Of a DNA stretch of 6,777 bases, positions 1 to 6,777 are shown in pieces. Made by a program: the position numbers and the translations under genes. The DNA lies in NCBI GenBank assembly GCA_913009285.1, contig CAJVYE010000054.1, positions 1-6,777 on the forward strand, in the 5' to 3' direction. Position 1 is the first letter of the stretch, and each line of letters starts with the position of its first letter. Source of the stretch: an uncultured Nitrospirota bacterium (lineage in GTDB: Bacteria > Nitrospinota > Nitrospinia > SZUA-224). Under the pieces are notes generated by a model that did no database searches, was not told where the DNA came from, and saw only the letters and a list, made by a program, of their open reading frames with translations.

Positions 1-47
1 AGATCGTTAACGAGGGGTGGAATGCTGAAAAATATGCTTTTTTTTTT
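1..47. other. Read-through noise outside the left adapter
   Basis: These bases lie outside the sequencing adapter, so they cannot be part of the native molecule. They end in a run of ten T (38-47), which mirrors the A run found just outside the right adapter (6542-6553). Such homopolymer calls are typical when a sequencer reads past the end of the adapter. No coding or regulatory content should be inferred here. Confidence 0.9.
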
Positions 48-113
48 CAAGCAGAAGACGGCATACGAGATAAAGGAATGTGACTGGAGTTCAGACGTGT
101 GCTCTTCCGATCT
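48..113 (+). other. Illumina P7/TruSeq adapter with 8-nt index (contamination)
   Basis: The segment reads, in order, the 24-nt P7 flow-cell sequence (48-71, beginning CAAGCAGAAGACGG), an 8-nt index AAAGGAAT (72-79) and the 34-nt TruSeq index-side adapter (80-113, ending GCTCTTCCGATCT). It is the exact reverse complement of 6476-6541, including the index. Translating it from the GTG at 80 yields the familiar artefact peptide MTGVQTCALPI, which gets fused to the following gene fragment by automatic gene callers. Synthetic; recognised from general knowledge of library adapters. Confidence 0.99.
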
Positions 114-775
114 TACTCCCTCAGCAAGGCCGGGTAGACAGAAGGTGTGAAGAGTATATTTGTCATGAAATAGCACTCATGTGTAACCGATTGGGGATTG
201 ATGTTTGGGAGGTTATTGAGGCAGCATCTACAAAGCCCTTTGGCTTTATGCCATTTCTACCAGGACCAGGACTCGGAGGACACTGTATCCCAATAGATCC
301 ATACTACCTGGCATGGAAATTAAAAACCCTAGATTATAAGGCAAGATTCATTGAACTGGCTGGAGAGATCAATACGAGTATGCCGTTTCATGTTGTTTCA
401 ATAATAAGCGATGCCCTGAACGAACGACAGAAGAGTGTTAAAGGATCAAAGATTTTTGTACTCGGAGTATCATATAAAAAGGATATAGGAGATACTAGAG
501 AATCTCCAGCACTTGACATAATCAAGCTACTTATTCAGAAGGGAGCGGTGATATCCTATAATGATCCATTTGTTCCAGGCCTTTCAGATTACAATGATCT
601 AAAGAATATCGAGATAGAAGAAAATGTGATAAGAGAGGCGGATTGCATCCTTATCACAACTGATCACATTATTTACGATTACGAGTGGATTGTAGACAAG
701 GCACAACTTGTTATAGATACCCGAAATGCAACAAAGGGTGTAAATGATGGAACGGGAAAGGTGATAAAGCTTTAA
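114..775 (+). CDS. wbpA: Nucleotide-sugar dehydrogenase, C-terminal fragment (UDP-GlcNAc 6-dehydrogenase type)
   Basis: This is the C-terminal half of a UDP-glucose/GDP-mannose dehydrogenase family enzyme, which oxidises C6 of a UDP-sugar to a carboxylate with two NAD+. The stretch KPFGFMPF followed by GPGLGGHCIPIDPYYL, with the catalytic Cys codon at 284-286, is the signature of the WbpA group (UDP-GlcNAc to UDP-GlcNAcA), not of Ugd. The C-terminal nucleotide-binding domain follows, with VLGVSYKKDIGDTRESPALDI and DTRNA near the end. The N-terminal Rossmann domain and true start lie beyond the contig end; the apparent start at 80 is adapter. Bases 114-166 do not translate into good family sequence in this frame; another frame gives GVKSIFV, which joins VNEIALMC if one base is missing near 165, so a frameshift or read error is likely. 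Substrate is inferred from the motif; UDP-ManNAc or a related sugar remains possible. Confidence 0.88.
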
Positions 776-819
776 AGTGAACTAAAGTGCCTAAAATGCC
801 TAAAGTGAACTAAAGTTTA
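773..819 (+). repeat. Short tandem TAAAGTGNN(N) units at the 3' end of the dehydrogenase gene
   Basis: Five degenerate units of 9-10 bp follow one another: TAAAGTGAAC (773), TAAAGTGCC (783), TAAAATGCC (792), TAAAGTGAAC (801) and TAAAGTTTA (811). The 16-mer TAAAGTGAACTAAAGT occurs exactly at 773-788 and 801-816. The first unit overlaps the TAA stop codon of the preceding gene. The period is close to one DNA helical turn. Function unknown. Confidence 0.85.
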
Positions 820-948
820 TAGTGAAAGTAATAAATAAGTAGACAAAAATTTAGAGAAAAGTTTCGTCTTTTTATTTAATTCGTTTACTATATTGAAAAA
901 TTCTTTACTGTTCTTAACTTTAGACACTTTAGTTCACTTTAGGCACTA
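773..948. repeat. Intergenic inverted-repeat element between the two dehydrogenase genes
   Basis: The tandem units on the left return in inverted orientation on the right. ACTTTAGTTCACTTTAGGCA at 926-945 is the perfect 20-bp reverse complement of 797-816, and 925-941 also matches the inverse of 773-789 over 17 bp. About 109 very AT-rich bases lie between the 20-bp arms, with no credible reading frame. The element could be a degraded non-autonomous mobile element, a recombination remnant, or a transcript-end structure for the upstream gene. No clear target duplication was found, and no convincing promoter could be picked out. Confidence 0.75.
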
Positions 949-954
949 TTTATG

Positions 955-976
955 GCACTACTACCAGAGGTAGTGC
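955..976 (+). other. Small hairpin upstream of ugd
   Basis: GCACTAC (955-961) and GTAGTGC (970-976) form a 7-bp stem with an 8-nt loop, followed by TTTA. The outer part, GGCACTA at 954-960, repeats 942-948, so the hairpin seems built from the same repeat material. It could be a weak terminator for the preceding gene or a leader structure; the T tract is too short to call a terminator with confidence. It ends 17 nt before the ugd ribosome binding site. Confidence 0.4.
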
Positions 977-992
977 TTTATGTCTATTAATC

Positions 993-1000
993 AAAGGAGG
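993..1000 (+). promoter_or_regulatory. Strong ribosome binding site of ugd
   Basis: AAAGGAGG is a near-perfect anti-16S match placed 5 nt before the GTG at 1006. It fixes the start of the dehydrogenase at this GTG, which also gives the expected N-terminus MNICVIGIGYVG with the dinucleotide-binding loop at its proper distance. Confidence 0.9.
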
Positions 1001-1005
1001 TAGGA

Positions 1006-2298
1006 GTGAACATCTGTGTAATTGGTATAGGATATGTTGGTCTAGTTACAGGAACGGTATTTGCCGATCTAGGTAATGACGTTATCTGCGTTGATAATGA
1101 CAAGGAAAAGATAGAATTACTGAATAAGGGGATCATGCCTATTTATGAACCTGGTTTGAAGGAGATGGTACAAAGTAATTTTGAAGACCATAGGCTCATA
1201 TTTACAACTGATTTAAGTGAAGGTGTAAGGAGTGCAGAGATTATCTTCATCTGTGTGGGGACACCTTCCAGGGATGATGGCGAGACAGATATTTCTTACA
1301 TAGAGGAGGCGGCAAAGGGAATTGCTAAATCACTTAATGAATATAAAATTATAGTAAATAAAAGTACTGTTCCAGTAGGTACAGGGGATTTTGTAAGGGA
1401 AATAGTAGACAAAAATAAAGAGAAAGATGTAGATTTTGATGTGGTCTCCAATCCTGAATTTTTAAGGGAGGGATCAGCGATTCAGGATACCCTTGACCCT
1501 GAGAGAATTGTTATAGGTGCTCCAACAAAAGAGGTCGCCATGAAGCTGTTGGAGCTTTATGCCACCTTAGAAAAACCCATGCTTATTACAGATGTATACA
1601 GTGCAGAGATGATAAAGTATGCATCAAATGCATTCCTTGCAATGAAGATATCTTTTATCAATAAAATAGCCAATATATGCGAATCTACTGGTGCCAATGT
1701 ATCCGATGTTGCCAAAGGAATTGGTTACGATTCAAGGATAGGGAATTCATTCCTGAATGCAGGACTCGGATTTGGGGGATCCTGTTTCCCCAAGGATACC
1801 AGGTCTCTCCTTCATACAGCCGAAAAATTTGGACATGATTTTAATTTACTTAAGTCTGTAATTGATATTAATGACAGTAGATCCAGCCATTTTGTGAATA
1901 TGATGAGAAAAAAGATGGGAGGATTAAAAGGGAAGACAATAGGCATACTAGGGCTTTCCTTTAAACCCAATACCGATGATATGAGGGATGCCAAGTCTAT
2001 TGAGATCATTAATATAATGCTATCAGAAGATGCCATAATAAAGGCGTATGACCCTGTGGCAATGGAGAATGCCAAAAAAATCATGCCACATATAGAATAT
2101 TGCGAAAGCTCTTACAAGGCAGCTCAAAAGGCCGATGCTATTGCTATTGTTACTGAATGGAGGGAATTTAAACTCCTGAATATGGAGAGGATAAAGATGG
2201 TTATGAATAGACCTGTAATATTCGATGCCAGGAACATATATGATCCAGAGAAGATAAGGAAGATGGGATTCGAATATTACAGTATTGGACGAGGATGA
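1006..2298 (+). CDS. ugd: UDP-glucose 6-dehydrogenase
   Basis: Complete 430-residue cytoplasmic enzyme that oxidises UDP-glucose to UDP-glucuronate with two NAD+. The N-terminal Rossmann domain opens with GIGYVGLVTG (residues 7-16) and contains CVGTPS (83-88) and STVPVGT (120-126). The middle domain has NPEFLREG (149-156) and the helix EMIKYASNAF (201-210). The catalytic motif GFGGSCFPKDT (255-265) places the nucleophile at Cys260 with Asp264; Lys204 and Asn208 are also present. This numbering coincides with the well-studied Streptococcus pyogenes enzyme as I recall it. The C-terminal UDP-binding domain carries GLSFKPNTDDMRDAKS (316-331). Length is usual for the family. Translation starts at GTG behind a strong AAAGGAGG. 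It is followed after only 12 bp by the UDP-glucuronate decarboxylase gene that uses its product, so both form one operon. No missing residues or breaks seen. Confidence 0.97.
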   Translation: MNICVIGIGYVGLVTGTVFADLGNDVICVDNDKEKIELLNKGIMPIYEPGLKEMVQSNFEDHRLIFTTDLSEGVRSAEIIFICVGTPSRDDGETDISYIEEAAKGIAKSLNEYKIIVNKSTVPVGTGDFVREIVDKNKEKDVDFDVVSNPEFLREGSAIQDTLDPERIVIGAPTKEVAMKLLELYATLEKPMLITDVYSAEMIKYASNAFLAMKISFINKIANICESTGANVSDVAKGIGYDSRIGNSFLNAGLGFGGSCFPKDTRSLLHTAEKFGHDFNLLKSVIDINDSRSSHFVNMMRKKMGGLKGKTIGILGLSFKPNTDDMRDAKSIEIINIMLSEDAIIKAYDPVAMENAKKIMPHIEYCESSYKAAQKADAIAIVTEWREFKLLNMERIKMVMNRPVIFDARNIYDPEKIRKMGFEYYSIGRG

Positions 2299-2310
2299 AA
2301 GGGGTAAAAA

Positions 2311-3249
2311 ATGATAAGAACATTGATAACCGGAGGTGCTGGATTTATAGGATCTCATATGTGTGATTATCTCTTTAAAAAGGGACATGAGGTATTTTGT
2401 ATGGATAACCTCATAACAGGGGATACCGCTAATATCGCGCATATCCATGATGATAGGTTTCACTTTATAAAACATGATGTGACAAATTATATATATATCG
2501 TAGGCAAATTGGACTACATAATCCATTTTGCCTCTCCAGCAAGTCCAATAGATTACCTCCAATATCCTATTCAAACCCTAAAGGTTGGTTCTTTAGGCAC
2601 TCATAAGACATTGGGATTGGCAAAAGAGAAAAAGGCTATCTTTTTCCTTGCCTCCACCTCAGAGATATATGGTGACCCATTAATACATCCACAAAAGGAG
2701 GACTACTGGGGAAATGTAAATCCGATAGGTATAAGAGGTGTATATGATGAGGCCAAGCGCTTTGCTGAGGCAATGACTATGGCTTATCATCGTTATCATG
2801 GAATTAATACCAGGATAGTAAGGATCTTTAATACCTATGGCCCCCGTATGAGGATCAATGATGGAAGGGCAATACCTAACTTTATAACCCAGGCACTTAA
2901 TGGGGAGGATATTACAGTCTATGGGGATGGCTCCCAGACGAGAAGTTTCTGTTATGTCTCAGACCTTGTAGAGGGTATATATAGACTATTGACATCAGAC
3001 GAAGATTCTCCTATTAATATCGGTAATCCTTCGGAGATGACCATACTCCAGATGGCTGAAAAGATAGTAGATTTTACCAAAAGCAAAAGCAAGATTGTAT
3101 TTAAACCGCTTCCTGAGGATGACCCTAAAGTAAGGCAGCCCGATATATCTAAGGCTAAAGATATCCTCTGCTGGCAACCGGAAGTTACGCTGGATAAGGG
3201 TTTGGAAGAGACAATAAAATATTTCAGGAAAAAGATAAAAATATCCTAA
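2311..3249 (+). CDS. uxs: UDP-glucuronate decarboxylase (UDP-xylose synthase)
   Basis: Complete 312-residue short-chain dehydrogenase/reductase of the extended sugar-nucleotide type. It oxidises UDP-glucuronate at C4, decarboxylates it and reduces the keto intermediate to UDP-xylose, with bound NAD. Visible motifs: GGAGFIGSH (8-16), the UXS-specific [10 protein letters not shown] (73-82), STSEIYGDP (115-123), [11 protein letters not shown] (130-140), the catalytic Tyr145 and Lys149 in [21 protein letters not shown] (174-186), [15 protein letters not shown] (204-218) and the DPKVRQPDI segment (271-279). SPASP and the lack of a formyltransferase or other extra domain separate it from ArnA and from plain UDP-glucose 4-epimerases. 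There is no N-terminal membrane segment, so it is a soluble cytoplasmic form. The GAAAGGGG at 2297-2304, overlapping the end of ugd, is a suitable ribosome binding site for the ATG. Its substrate is supplied by the preceding gene. Confidence 0.96.
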   Translation: MIRTLITGGAGFIGSHMCDYLFKKGHEVFCMDNLITGDTANIAHIHDDRFHFIKHDVTNYIYIVGKLDYIIHFASPASPIDYLQYPIQTLKVGSLGTHKTLGLAKEKKAIFFLASTSEIYGDPLIHPQKEDYWGNVNPIGIRGVYDEAKRFAEAMTMAYHRYHGINTRIVRIFNTYGPRMRINDGRAIPNFITQALNGEDITVYGDGSQTRSFCYVSDLVEGIYRLLTSDEDSPINIGNPSEMTILQMAEKIVDFTKSKSKIVFKPLPEDDPKVRQPDISKAKDILCWQPEVTLDKGLEETIKYFRKKIKIS

Positions 3250-3282
3250 TACATTGATCTGTATTTTTGAATTTTTATCTTT

Positions 3283-3295
3283 GAGCGAGTCCTAA
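3283..3295 (+). repeat. Partial copy of the palindromic element's end
   Basis: GAGCGAGTCCTAA matches GGGCGAGCCCTAA at 3504-3516, the right end of the large palindrome, at 11 of 13 positions in the same orientation, and is likewise preceded by a T-rich stretch. It may be the remnant of another copy of the element, or chance similarity over a short span. Confidence 0.35.
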
Positions 3296-3329
3296 GTTTA
3301 AATGGCTAAACAGTTTCGATATTTGATAT

Positions 3330-3518
3330 TTTTAGGGACGGGTCAGAAATAACTTGGCATTTTTCGCTCTCAGATTTAGGTCAGGTTTGCTCGATCTGAG
3401 GGAGCAAAACCGCAGTAATAGTAGTGCTATATCGAGGATTTTGCGAGTGAGGATCGATCAAAGATGGCCTAAATCTGAGATACGAGAATGTTAAGTTATT
3501 TTTGGGCGAGCCCTAAAG
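3330..3518. repeat. ~189-bp near-palindromic element (MITE/REP-like)
   Basis: Bases 3331-3396 pair without gaps with 3452-3517 (symmetry centre at 3424): 49 of 66 positions are complementary, and 56 of 66 if G-U pairs in a + strand transcript are allowed. The strongest blocks are TTTAGGG/CCCTAAA at the tips, AAATAACTT (3347-3355), TCTCAGATTTAGG (3368-3380) and TCGATC (3391-3396). A further GCAAAA (3404-3409) pairs with 3439-3444. TGATAT occurs directly outside both ends (3324-3329 and 3519-3524) and could be a target-site duplication. No reading frame of note lies inside. It fills most of the gap between uxs and the AsmA-like gene. Candidates are a non-autonomous transposable element, an extragenic palindrome, or a structured leader RNA for the downstream gene. 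Identity as a family cannot be shown from one copy. Confidence 0.75.
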
Positions 3519-3535
3519 TGATATGTAGATAGGTC

Positions 3536-6475
3536 ATGACTGTCAAAAGATCATTAATCATTACTTTGATTATAGCTGTTCTCTTCATAATAGGGGTAGT
3601 TCTTCTTTCTATCTATTATCTTCTACACATCAACTATAATGATTTAATTACAAAGGGGATAGAGGATGTCATTCAGAAGGAGGTCTCCATTGAGAATATC
3701 AGCATAAGCGTACGTCACGGGATTGGGTTCAAACTTGATAATGTTTTCATTAAGGATAAAGGAGAAGATGACGATATATATTTCCTCTCAGCAAATCATC
3801 TCACTGTAACTATGAGGTTGCTCCCTCTTATCAGAAAGAGGTTTATAATCAACGAGATCATTCTCGATAACCCCTATATAAACATAAAGAGGGATAAGGA
3901 TGGAAGATTTAATCTGGCAAATCTGACAGAAGTATTCATTCCCACTGCAAAAGATATTGGGGGTAGATATAGAAATTTCCATATAGTGTTAAACAGATTC
4001 TCTATCAGAAGCGGTAGGGTGAGATTTACAGATAGGTTTATTGCACCTGAATCTGTGATTACAGAATTAGAGGATATCTATTTCACATTAGAAAGTTCCC
4101 TCTTGAAAAGGCTCTTTTCATATACCCTTAAAGGAAGATTATCTGACAGAGATAGATTTACCTCTATCAGCATCTCAGGGGAGTTAAAAAATATCCAGAT
4201 GTACCTTGATCCGCAGAAGATATCTATAGAAGGGAATATAAGGATAAGCTCTCTTGATTCATCAAATTTTTTAGATTATTACACCCGGTACATCCCTCTG
4301 AGGCCTGAGGGTGTCCTTGATATAGATGCCAATTACTCAGGGAATATATCAGGGCCCTTCCAGTCCTCTGGGGAGATAAGGGTTCATTCCCTTACTTATG
4401 GATATAAAGAGGCCTTCTTAAATCCACCTGAACCACACTCTGCTATATTAAAATATAATTTGCTAGTGAACAAAGATACTATAGATCTTAGAAGAGCAGA
4501 TATTAACATAGAGGAATTTACTATAACAGGTAAAGGTCTACTGGAGGATCGTAATTCAGAGGATCAAAAGGTAGCATTTGAGATAAACACCTCACCTCTT
4601 ACTATAGAAAAAGGAAAGAGATATCTTCCTCTCAAACTGCTTCCTCCAAAGATACACGATTTTATTGAGAATAGAATCAGCTATGGCGAGATGAAAATAG
4701 GATCAGTAAGGTTCTCAGGAAGAATAAGCCAGTTGAAGAGGTTAGATACTCCTGAGGGCTTTGACCTCTTATCTGGTGAGATATCCTTATTTGGTATAAC
4801 CACAGACCTGTGGGAAGATTTGTCCCCCATAAGGGATATAGATCTTGTAATCGCATTGAAGAAGGGGGTATTAGGGATTACACATATCTCTGGAGAGTAC
4901 AGGGGTTGCAAATTAACAGAGGCGAATGGAAATATCTCTCAGATTGCAACCTCTCCTGTAATAGATCTGACTATAATAGGAGACATGGATATAAAGGATG
5001 TAAAGGACATTTTCACTTATAAGATAGATATTGATGCTATAAAACCATATCTTAATGATATTAAAAGCATTACAGGAAAGGCAAAGCTGAACATAAATCT
5101 ATCAGGAGATGTTCGTGATCTATCTTCACTTATCATTGAAGGTGATATATTCCTCAATAGATTTGAATTAGATCATAAAAGGTTACCATTACCTATCTCA
5201 GCCTTAACAGGAAATATCCACATTTCGAAAGAGATATTAAGGATAATAAAGATGAATGGATACTGGGGGAATTTCCCTCTAACCTTAAAAGGGGATATAA
5301 GGTCTTACAATTCAGAAAACCCCTTCCTAGATATAAGACTCAATTCAAGATTAGATCCATCTGAATTTACCAGACTGATTAGTATTGAAGGGATCAAAGA
5401 TATAGAGTTAGATGGGGATATTGATATAGAACTCCTTGCAAAGGGATATCTCAACAGATTGAAGCTATTCAGTTCATTAAATCTTACAGAGGCCAGCTAC
5501 CAGTATAAAGGATGGTTAACAAAGGGATCTGGTTTGAAGAATCAGATATACTTTAATGGCACTCTAATAGATATGAAGGAGATACAGATTGATAAATTGA
5601 ATTTGATCCTAGGATCTAGTACCATTTTTGCAAAAGGCAAAGTTCACTTGCAAAAATCGCAGATTAGTATTATAATTATACCTCATAAAATTGCGATGGA
5701 TGATATTGGTCAGATATTTTCATTTATTGATAGATGGGATAAAGATGGATTTATTACTGTAGGACTTAAGGCAGATGGGAATACAGAAGACTTCAGGATG
5801 GAGGGAGATGTTACCCTTGAAGAGGTAGGTATACAATTAACCAAGCTATCTCGACAGATCAGTCAACTGAATGCAAAGATAAATTTTACGAGGAATAATC
5901 TATCAATCACCACGGCTAGTTTTAAGATCGGTGATTCTTATATAGAACTTAATGGGAAGATAGAGGATTTTCATAAACCTGTGGTTACAATTAATATTCA
6001 TGCACCGAGACTCGATTTTTACGATATACGACTAAGGAAACATAGAACTATAAGAGAGATCAACCAGCTCCTTAAAGATATGCCCCTTTTCACAAGATCT
6101 ATTGGGAAGGGGATAATAACTATCGATGATGGAGGATTCAAGAATCTACATCTTGGAAAGATCGATGCGAGCCTTCTACTAAAGAATGGTCTGATAAAGG
6201 CTGAGGATATTATAATTAAATCTGGTAAGAGTAATCTCAAGGGCACTGCCGGATTAAACCTGATTTCAGAAACGGGGTTTGAATTTGATATTAATATGTA
6301 TGGGAAAAGGATGGATATAGAAGAATTCTTAGAGACTCTTGGCCCAGATTTTAGGAATAGTATGAGCGGTACCACTTCCCTCTCTTTAAATCTGTGGGGG
6401 TCGGGATACAGCTTAGAGGAGATAAGGAGATCTCTATTCGGAAAGTTTCATTTTTATATGAAAAAGGGTATGTTT
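3536..6475 (+). CDS. AsmA/YhdP-family membrane-anchored protein, 3'-truncated
   Basis: The first 980 residues of a large envelope protein. Residues 1-6 are basic and 7-30 form one hydrophobic segment (ITLIIAVLFIIGVVLLSIYYLL), placing the bulk in the periplasm. Near 101-130 is the AsmA-family hallmark: a KRFIINEIIL strand, then DNPYINIKRDKDGRFNLANL. The rest is a long series of alternating beta strands with no catalytic motif, typical of the AsmA/YhdP/TamB group thought to form hydrophobic grooves for phospholipid movement between inner and outer membranes. The last native stretch (about 925-980, LSLNLWGSG...IRRSLFGKFHFYMKKGMF) resembles the AsmA C-terminal region, so probably only a modest part is missing (E. 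coli YhdP has roughly 1270 residues). From 6476 on, the frame runs into adapter and noise up to 6649; that tail (RSEEHTSELQS...) is artefact. The ATG at 3536 is the first start after an in-frame stop at 3530; its ribosome binding site (ATAGG) is weak. Which AsmA subfamily it belongs to is uncertain. Confidence 0.85.
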
Positions 6476-6541
6476 AGATCGGAAGAGCACACGTCTGAAC
6501 TCCAGTCACATTCCTTTATCTCGTATGCCGTCTTCTGCTTG
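6476..6541 (-). other. Illumina TruSeq adapter, index and P7 end (contamination)
   Basis: AGATCGGAAGAGCACACGTC begins the 34-nt adapter (6476-6509), followed by index ATTCCTTT (6510-6517) and the P7 complement (6518-6541, ending CTTCTGCTTG). It is the exact reverse complement of 48-113 with the same index, so both contig ends come from the same library. It interrupts the AsmA-like gene after codon 980. Confidence 0.99.
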
Positions 6542-6583
6542 AAAAAAAAAAAATCCTTTATCTCGTATGCCGTCTCCTCCTTA
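6542..6583. other. Poly-A run and degraded second adapter copy
   Basis: A run of twelve A (6542-6553) follows the adapter end, as expected for reads continuing past the molecule. Bases 6554-6575 then repeat 6512-6533 exactly (22 nt, part of index plus P7), after which the match decays. This is a read or assembly artefact, not a biological repeat. Confidence 0.95.
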
Positions 6584-6777
6584 TTCTCTCCCCTCTTGCA
6601 CTACTGTCCCAGATTTTTTATTTCTTCTCTTTATTTCTCTTTACACTAACCCTCCCCTTTCACCACACACTGCCCCGTCTTGTCTTCCTTATGTCACTGC
6701 TTCTCCCCTCCATTTCTTTCACTAACATTTACTCCTCCACCTCATATCCTCCTCTACTCTTCTGTCTACACTACTCT
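6584..6777. other. C/T-rich low-quality sequence outside the adapter
   Basis: This tail is almost free of G: I count 9 G in the 202 bases from 6576 to 6777, against a normal share in the native part. It has no motif, repeat or frame of interest, and lies beyond the adapter. It is best explained as low-quality base calls assembled from adapter read-through. Confidence 0.88.

Noticed and set aside
80..112. Apparent GTG start and N-terminus MTGVQTCALPI of the first gene
   Set aside because: It is translated adapter; the real gene enters the contig already in progress.
862..892. Possible sigma-70 promoter upstream of ugd (TTCGTC, 17 bp, TACTAT at 886-891)
   Set aside because: The -35 box is poor and the region is so AT-rich that such matches are expected by chance.
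773..945. CRISPR-like reading of the repeated 16-mer
   Set aside because: Only two exact direct copies, with a 12-bp gap made of the same repeat units and no unique spacers.
1812..2574. Long open frames on the minus strand across ugd and uxs
   Set aside because: They overlap two clearly conserved + strand enzymes, have no ribosome binding site and show no recognisable domain.
6019..6375. 118-codon minus-strand frame inside the AsmA-like gene
   Set aside because: Antisense shadow of a continuous coding frame, hydrophobic by virtue of complementing AT-rich codons; no start signal.
6512..6575. Exact 22-bp direct repeat with 42-bp spacing near the right end
   Set aside because: Both copies are index plus P7 adapter sequence.
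6476..6649. C-terminal tail of the AsmA-like protein ending in a Lys run and a Phe/Ser-rich stretch
   Set aside because: Encoded by adapter, poly-A and low-quality sequence; the native frame stops at 6475 without a stop codon.
6576..6777. Strongly strand-asymmetric pyrimidine-rich tract, which could suggest a triplex-forming or origin-like region
   Set aside because: It lies outside the adapter and has the look of low-quality read-through.

Overview
The window is an assembled metagenome-style contig of about 6.4 kb of real DNA (114-6475), bounded on both sides by Illumina library adapter sequence in inverted orientation (48-113 and 6476-6541). Beyond the adapters lies low-quality read-through: 1-47 on the left; a poly-A run, a degraded second adapter copy and about 190 nt of nearly G-free sequence on the right (6542-6777). 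These ends are not biology, and peptides predicted across them are artefacts.

The real part is AT-rich, with many ATA (Ile) and AGA/AGG (Arg) codons and strong AAAGGAGG-type ribosome binding sites. All genes are on the + strand. A large AsmA/YhdP-type protein points to a bacterium with two membranes. The exact phylum cannot be told from the sequence alone; an uncultured AT-rich diderm lineage is the reasonable guess.

Layout: (a) 114-775, C-terminal part of a nucleotide-sugar dehydrogenase of the UDP-GlcNAc 6-dehydrogenase (WbpA) type, cut by the contig end and probably frameshifted near 165; (b) 773-976, a non-coding stretch with short tandem TAAAGTG-type units, their inverted copy and a small hairpin; (c) 1006-2298, UDP-glucose 6-dehydrogenase (Ugd); (d) 2311-3249, UDP-glucuronate decarboxylase (UDP-xylose synthase), 12 bp downstream and surely co-transcribed; (e) 3250-3535, a non-coding stretch dominated by a ~189-bp near-palindromic element with a candidate 6-bp target duplication; (f) 3536-6475, the first 980 residues of a membrane-anchored AsmA-family protein, cut by the right contig end.

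Functionally, Ugd and Uxs form the two-step route UDP-glucose -> UDP-glucuronate -> UDP-xylose. The upstream dehydrogenase would supply UDP-N-acetylglucosaminuronate. Together they look like the sugar-precursor part of a surface polysaccharide (O-antigen, capsule or exopolysaccharide) locus. The AsmA-like protein fits an envelope theme, as lipid transport between membranes, but is separated by the palindromic element and need not belong to the same transcription unit. The genes are ordinary; the most interesting native features are the two intergenic inverted-repeat elements that bracket the ugd-uxs pair.
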